Of a stretch of 10,094 nucleotides of DNA, positions 7,163 to 10,094 are shown piece after piece. How positions within the stretch are numbered: the stretch's first letter is position 1; the number at the start of each line of letters is the position of its first letter. The DNA lies in contig JAFSWJ010000247.1 of NCBI GenBank assembly GCA_017444545.1, positions 1 to 10,094 of the forward strand, given 5' to 3'. The notes beneath the pieces were generated by a model, which saw nothing but the letters and a program-made list of their open reading frames with translations, was not told the DNA's origin and did not search any database. A program made the translations under genes and the position numbers. Source of the stretch: Lachnospiraceae bacterium (GTDB lineage: Bacteria > Bacillota > Clostridia > Lachnospirales > Lachnospiraceae).

Positions 7163-7531
7163 ATGGAAAGAAGGATAAAACGCTACCTGAAGTATCTTGA
7201 GGGTATCAGGATATCTGAGCTGCCCGAAGAAGAACTGAAGTTTCTGAAGGGTGAGCTTCTAACACAGATATCCTTCTTTTCCCATGAACGCCTCATCCAC
7301 CTGCTGGTGACACTTTTCTTTGCGCTTTTTACCGTCATATCCATGGCGGCATTTGTCATCACGGCCGTCTTCAGTCTGGGGATCCTGTCGATCCTTTTTC
7401 TCATACTTCTCGTGCCCTATGTCAGGCACTACTACATCCTCGAAAACAGCGTGCAAAAGATGTATGTATTCTACGACAGCATCACCATCGCGGCATCCGG
7501 TGAAAAAGAAAAGAACATATTATTCATGTGA
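7163..7531 (+). CDS. Small two-helix membrane protein, unrecognised
   Basis: I do not recognise this 122-residue protein. A basic and amphipathic N-terminus (1-43, beginning MERRIKRYLKYLEG) is followed by two hydrophobic helices at about 44-67 and 69-86, and a cytoplasmic-looking polar tail ending EKEKNILFM. It has no signal peptide, no cysteines and no catalytic motif; both ends are probably inside the cell. GGAGG at 7153-7157 lies 5 nt before ATG 7163; ATG 7160 and GTG 7151 are in frame but sit too close to, or on, that ribosome site. It is transcribed away from the YvyF-like gene and ends 3 bp before a strong palindromic terminator. It is likely real because start signal, hydrophobic pattern and terminator agree; function cannot be given. 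Confidence 0.75.
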   Translation: MERRIKRYLKYLEGIRISELPEEELKFLKGELLTQISFFSHERLIHLLVTLFFALFTVISMAAFVITAVFSLGILSILFLILLVPYVRHYYILENSVQKMYVFYDSITIAASGEKEKNILFM

Positions 7532-7533
7532 GA

Positions 7534-7567
7534 TGACAGGGGGACTGTCCCCCTGTCACTATTTTTT
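7534..7567 (+). terminator. 25-bp perfect palindrome acting as terminator; possible dispersed repeat
   Basis: TGACAGGGGGAC-T-GTCCCCCTGTCA (7534-7558) is a perfect inverted repeat with 12-bp arms, followed by ACTA and TTTTTT (7562-7567) on the plus strand. It terminates the membrane-protein gene. The T-run is the complement of the last two Lys codons of the convergent gene. On the minus strand no T-run follows, so it is probably one-directional. Confidence 0.85.
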
Positions 7568-8761
7568 GAACTGTTCGAGGATGATGCCGAAGGCGCGCTG
7601 CTCGTCGATGAGGTAATCCATGCATTCCCTTGCATCATTATAGGAAAGCCTGCCGCCAAGGGCTGCAGCGTCCCTGAAATTGGTCTTGATCACATTTGCG
7701 GCAAACACCTGGTTTCTGACCATCTCTTCACTGTCCTGCTTTGAGTTGGTATTTGTCAGATTCTTGTAGGCATAATCCAGAAAGACCATGTTGTCGCCGC
7801 TGTATTTTGGGATGATCTTCATGTTTCCCTGGGAATCAACGGTATATCCCGTGATACCCTCCAGAAATTCAAATGAAAACTCCGCTTCGGATCTGGTGCA
7901 CTCACCGTCCTTTATCAGGCCGCTGGTGAGGTTTCTGATGTTGTTGTCATGGGAATAAGTGATATAGTCAACGAAGTATCTTTTTCCCATCTCTATCTCA
8001 AGAGCCTTTGTCGCAGTGAGGCATACCGCAGCATAATCAAAATCGGAATTTGCCGGTATCCTCTCAAGCAGTATCTCCGCGCTCACGATCAGCTTCTGGG
8101 ATACCTTGTCCATCTTTTGCCAGGTATCCTCGCCTATGCTGTTGAGCGCCCGGTTCAGGCAGTCGATACAGTCGACACCCTCAAACTTCTGCTCAAGGAT
8201 CTTTTCCGCACATCTGTCCTGGATAAGCTTGGCTCTCTGCCATTCCTTGAATTCATCTGCTTTGATGGATTTGATTCCCACCAGAAAATGATGGAGATTT
8301 GTCAGTGAATCTATGACCGACCTTTCCGCAGCAAAGCATCTTTTCAGCATTTCCTGATTTGCAGCTTCTCCGTCAAGCAGCCAGCCGGTCATCTCCTCAT
8401 CGTCGGTGCCGTTTTTCATGTCATTCAACTGTGACATCAGGAAATCATATTCTTCCCTGATACCCTTTGCCGCTTCCTCGTCAGGCAGGAAATAACTGCA
8501 TTTTTCATAGATATCCGCAAGCAGATCTATATAGTCCACCAGCTGGGAAAGTATTCTTTTGTCGGTATCCTCTCTTTCCTTTTTGGAGCCGGGCGAGATC
8601 TTTTCCATAAAGGTAAGCTCCTGCCTCTTTTTGTATTGCTCTATGCTCCTGGAAAAATACTCCTTGTATACTTCAAGCTGACCGATAAATTTTCTTCTGA
8701 AGCCGCTGGTAAGCAGATCAACATCAATAGCATCCAGCAGACCGCCAAACACATCACTCAT
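7559..8761 (-). CDS. Helical protein of unknown function, 400 residues
   Basis: I do not recognise this protein. It is soluble, with no signal peptide or membrane helix, and nearly all predicted helix; residues about 20-90 and 170-235 have the charge pattern of long coiled or bundled helices. A segment at about 240-270 (YAAVCLTATKALEIEMGK, then RYFVDYITYSH) recalls helical families such as HEPN-like proteins, but I see no convincing catalytic RxxxxH motif, so that is only a suggestion. Cysteines are scattered (88, 142, 184, 198, 201, 247, 288, 380) without a metal-binding spacing. The ATG at 8761 is the first in-frame start after an upstream stop, yet no clear ribosome site precedes it. It lies 82 bp downstream of the charged ERLE protein, same strand, across a palindromic region. 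Real gene by length and by the absence of a competing frame. Confidence 0.75.
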   Translation of the reverse strand: MSDVFGGLLDAIDVDLLTSGFRRKFIGQLEVYKEYFSRSIEQYKKRQELTFMEKISPGSKKEREDTDKRILSQLVDYIDLLADIYEKCSYFLPDEEAAKGIREEYDFLMSQLNDMKNGTDDEEMTGWLLDGEAANQEMLKRCFAAERSVIDSLTNLHHFLVGIKSIKADEFKEWQRAKLIQDRCAEKILEQKFEGVDCIDCLNRALNSIGEDTWQKMDKVSQKLIVSAEILLERIPANSDFDYAAVCLTATKALEIEMGKRYFVDYITYSHDNNIRNLTSGLIKDGECTRSEAEFSFEFLEGITGYTVDSQGNMKIIPKYSGDNMVFLDYAYKNLTNTNSKQDSEEMVRNQVFAANVIKTNFRDAAALGGRLSYNDARECMDYLIDEQRAFGIILEQFKK

Positions 8762-8787
8762 GTTCTGTAAACGCTCATATTAAAATT

Positions 8788-8852
8788 GGTGTGTAATGCT
8801 AATTACTTCGCCTCGCACCGGTGCTAAGCTCGAAAAAACCTCGCTAAGCACC
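8788..8852. repeat. Palindromic element between (and into) two genes, copy A
   Basis: Two hairpins lie side by side. The first has GGTG (8788-8791) paired with CACC (8816-8819), enclosing GTAAT-GCTA-ATTAC (8793-8806). The second is GGTGCTAAGC (8820-8829) with GCTAAGCACC (8843-8852), 9 of 10 pairs. The stop codon and last residues (Leu-Gly-Ala-stop) of the upstream gene lie in the right arm. The left part TTCGCCTCG...CGGTGCTAAGC closely resembles the insert in the tRNA-Leu gene at 9929-9982, so both look like members of one small mobile palindromic family. Confidence 0.6.
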
Positions 8853-9725
8853 CAGTGTGAAGTCCTGGAGTTTATCAAGTACTTCTGCCCGGGTTTCGGC
8901 ATCGGGAACATCATTGGAATCCTCGGAAAAGACGGTACGAAGTTCCTCGCCCTGTCTTGTGTTCAGTTCCTCCTCTGCGATGTTCACTGCCATATCCCTG
9001 GCAAATTCATTATTGTTTTCGATGGCCGCCTCGGTTCTATCCTTTCTGGCATCCATCTCCTTGTTGTAATCATTCTGTGAGATCTGTCCTTCGCGGACCA
9101 TCCTCTGGAGCTGCTCATCCGTATAGCCGGTGTAGGTGGTGATATTCTGCCTTGCCTGCTCCTCTTTCTTTTCATCGTTTATCTCGTCGGCACGCTTATC
9201 ATTATCATCGGACTTTATCATATCCTTGATGATCTCCTTGCGCCTTGCATCACTTTCCTTTTGTGCCTCAAGCCTTTCCTTTGCGGCATCGGGTTTAGTC
9301 TGATCTGCTGCTTCCTCAAGCCTTTCACGGGTGGGATTTCTGTCAACAGCTTCATTCCGGGCATCATCCTCCTCCCGGGTATTTTCCACTTCGCGGACCG
9401 TCTCGATATTTTCGGTCTCTTCCCTGACTGTACCTGTTCTGTCATCGGAAGGTTCATTTTCGTTCCTCACCGCAACCTTTCCGAAAGCATCCTCCTCGAG
9501 ACGCTCATTGCTCTCCTCGGTCACCTGGACCGTGTCTCCGTCCTTTGATACCGAGACCACATCCTCAAGCCTCTCCTCGATATCCTCAAGGGGCTTGTTC
9601 TGCAAAGCTTCATTCTCCGTCTTTTTGGGAGTAGCCTTTTCAACTTCCCTTGTCTGTACCGGAGCCGTATTGATATTATTTACCTGTATCGGGTTTCTGT
9701 TTACCTTTATCTCCATATCTGCCAT
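8844..9725 (-). CDS. Highly charged, largely disordered ERLE-repeat protein, unknown function
   Basis: I do not recognise this 293-residue protein. It has no cysteine, tryptophan, signal peptide or membrane helix. Residues 1-20 (MADMEIKVNRNPIQVNNINT) look like an ordered start; 25-190 are mostly Glu, Asp, Arg, Lys, Asn and Thr, typical of disorder or single charged helices. The motif ERLE occurs four times (51, 74, 134, 150), often as ERLEE or ERLED. VSVSKDGDTVQV at 57-68 is a possible short beta element. Near the C-terminus, 204-227 (EQLQRMVREGQISQNDYNKE) has the spacing of a SHOCT-like short helical motif. The start is well supported: GGGAGG lies 7 nt before ATG 9725. The gene ends inside palindrome copy A, so its final residues may have been altered by an insertion. 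Possible scaffold or stress-related role is speculation only. Confidence 0.75.
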   Translation of the reverse strand: MADMEIKVNRNPIQVNNINTAPVQTREVEKATPKKTENEALQNKPLEDIEERLEDVVSVSKDGDTVQVTEESNERLEEDAFGKVAVRNENEPSDDRTGTVREETENIETVREVENTREEDDARNEAVDRNPTRERLEEAADQTKPDAAKERLEAQKESDARRKEIIKDMIKSDDNDKRADEINDEKKEEQARQNITTYTGYTDEQLQRMVREGQISQNDYNKEMDARKDRTEAAIENNNEFARDMAVNIAEEELNTRQGEELRTVFSEDSNDVPDAETRAEVLDKLQDFTLGA

Positions 9726-9858
9726 AGCAATACCTCCCTGTATAATAAAAACAACATGGATACATAATCTTACAAGATATATGATAACATAACTTTTTCA
9801 AAAATACACCATAAACTTCGTTGCATAATTTTTTTTATTATGCTATATTTCCTTTGTT
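9726..9858. other. Divergent intergenic region, ERLE gene and tRNA-Leu
   Basis: This AT-rich stretch holds the minus-strand ribosome site GGGAGG (9738-9733) and the plus-strand tRNA promoter. I could not place a convincing minus-strand promoter with 17-bp spacing. A small inverted repeat ATCTT-GT-AAGAT lies in the minus-strand leader; its role is unknown. Confidence 0.5.
9821..9849 (+). promoter_or_regulatory. Promoter of the interrupted tRNA-Leu
   Basis: TTGCAT (9821-9826), 17 bp, TATATT (9844-9849). The start would be at about 9856, only three bases before the first base of the tRNA. The intact promoter means the interrupted gene is probably still transcribed. Confidence 0.7.
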
Positions 9859-9995
9859 GCCGGCATGTCGGAATTGGCAGACGAGACAGACTCAAAATCT
9901 GTTGTGGGTAACCGCGTATGGGTTCAAGGTCTCCGCTCCGCTTCGGTCGGCGCTAAGCGAACGTCCACCGGACGTTCAGCGCCCCACTGCCGGCA
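9859..9995 (+). tRNA. tRNA-Leu(CAA) interrupted in the T loop; possibly a pseudogene
   Basis: The 5' part is an ordinary class II tRNA: acceptor GCCGGCA, D arm with AATTGGCAGA, anticodon stem ACAGA/TCTGT around loop CTCAAAA (anticodon CAA, reading UUG) and a long variable arm GTGG-GTAA-CCGC. The T arm begins ATGGG-TTCAAG (to 9928), but the loop is then broken by about 53 nt before the 3' T stem CCCAC (9983-9987) and the acceptor strand TGCCGGC (9988-9994), which pairs perfectly with the 5' end. The discriminator is A9995, followed by CCT rather than an encoded CCA. Without the insert the tRNA would be about 84 nt. It may be dead, may tolerate an extended T arm, or may be processed. The identity as tRNA-Leu is secure; activity is not. 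Confidence 0.8.
9929..9982 (+). repeat. Hairpin-forming insertion in the tRNA T loop, copy B of the palindromic element
   Basis: The inserted DNA contains GAACGTCC-ACC-GGACGTTC (9959-9977), a perfect 8-bp stem, enclosed by GGCGCT (9949-9954) and AGCGCC (9978-9983) with AAGC bulged on one side. Its left side CTTCGGTCGGCGCTAAGC resembles copy A at 8809-8829. Exact ends are uncertain by a few bases because flanking C and G residues can be assigned to either tRNA or insert. No open reading frame or transposase is encoded. Confidence 0.65.
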
Positions 9996-10004
9996 CCTGG
10001 CCAA

Positions 10005-10033
10005 TGGCATTGGGATTCTAAATGTTTTATAGT
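10005..10033 (+). promoter_or_regulatory. Possible weak promoter of the second tRNA-Leu
   Basis: TGGCAT (10005-10010), 17 bp, TATAGT (10028-10033), ending 5 bp before the second tRNA. The fit is modest and read-through from the first gene is equally possible. Confidence 0.35.
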
Positions 10034-10038
10034 ATTTT

Positions 10039-10094
10039 GCCGGCATGTCGGAATTGGCAGACGAGACAGACTCAAAATCTGTTATCCGCAAGGG
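10039..10094 (+). tRNA. Second tRNA-Leu(CAA), 3' end outside window
   Basis: Identical to the first copy for its first 45 nt (10039-10083), with the same CAA anticodon, then diverging at the variable arm (ATCC-GCAA-GGG visible). Whether its T arm is intact cannot be seen here; if it is, this is the working gene and explains how the first copy could be disrupted without harm. Confidence 0.85.

Noticed and set aside
9859..9995. Self-splicing group I or group II intron in the tRNA
   Set aside because: The insert is only about 53 nt, lies in the T loop rather than the anticodon loop, and lacks any intron core.
1..10094. CRISPR array or defence island
   Set aside because: No regularly spaced direct repeats and no cas or recognised defence genes were found on either strand.

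Overview
The window reads as chromosomal DNA from a Clostridia-class Firmicute, most likely the family Lachnospiraceae. The grounds are a SCIFF peptide and its radical SAM maturase (a near-universal pair in Clostridia), a class III anaerobic ribonucleotide reductase, a fused SecDF, a YvyF-like zinc-ribbon protein of flagellar-operon type, sigma-A promoters (TTGACA/TATAAT) and strong AGGAGG ribosome binding sites. Nothing here requires a plasmid or phage.

Layout. Bases 1-1806 (minus) hold the first 602 residues of secDF, cut by the window edge. Upstream of it, in the same direction, are scfB (1901-3274) and the 48-residue SCIFF precursor scfA (3282-3428). No terminator is visible between the three, so they look like one unit that makes a thioether-bridged peptide and then the Sec motor accessory protein. 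Back to back with scfA, a near-consensus promoter drives a structured, non-coding plus-strand RNA of about 208 nt (3538-3745) that I call 6S RNA. Next is the minus-strand operon nrdD-nrdG (6469-3804), with overlapping genes, a consensus promoter and two NrdR-box-like sites 32 bp apart.

A textbook terminator (6606-6645) separates nrdDG from a YvyF-like zinc-ribbon gene (6661-7065). A small two-helix membrane protein (7163-7531) is divergent from it and ends at a 25-bp perfect palindrome that acts as a terminator. Two unrecognised minus-strand genes follow: a 400-residue helical protein (7559-8761) and, upstream, a charged, disordered, ERLE-repeat protein (8844-9725). The gap between these two is filled by palindromic DNA.

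The right end is the most unusual part. A tRNA-Leu(CAA) gene (9859-9995) has its own promoter and a perfect acceptor stem, but about 53 nt of hairpin-forming DNA interrupts its T loop. Exactly 180 bp downstream a second tRNA-Leu(CAA) begins with the same first 45 nt and runs off the window. The insert shares arms (GGYGCTAAGC ... AGCRCC) with the palindrome at 8788-8852, which suggests a small family of mobile palindromic elements active in this genome.
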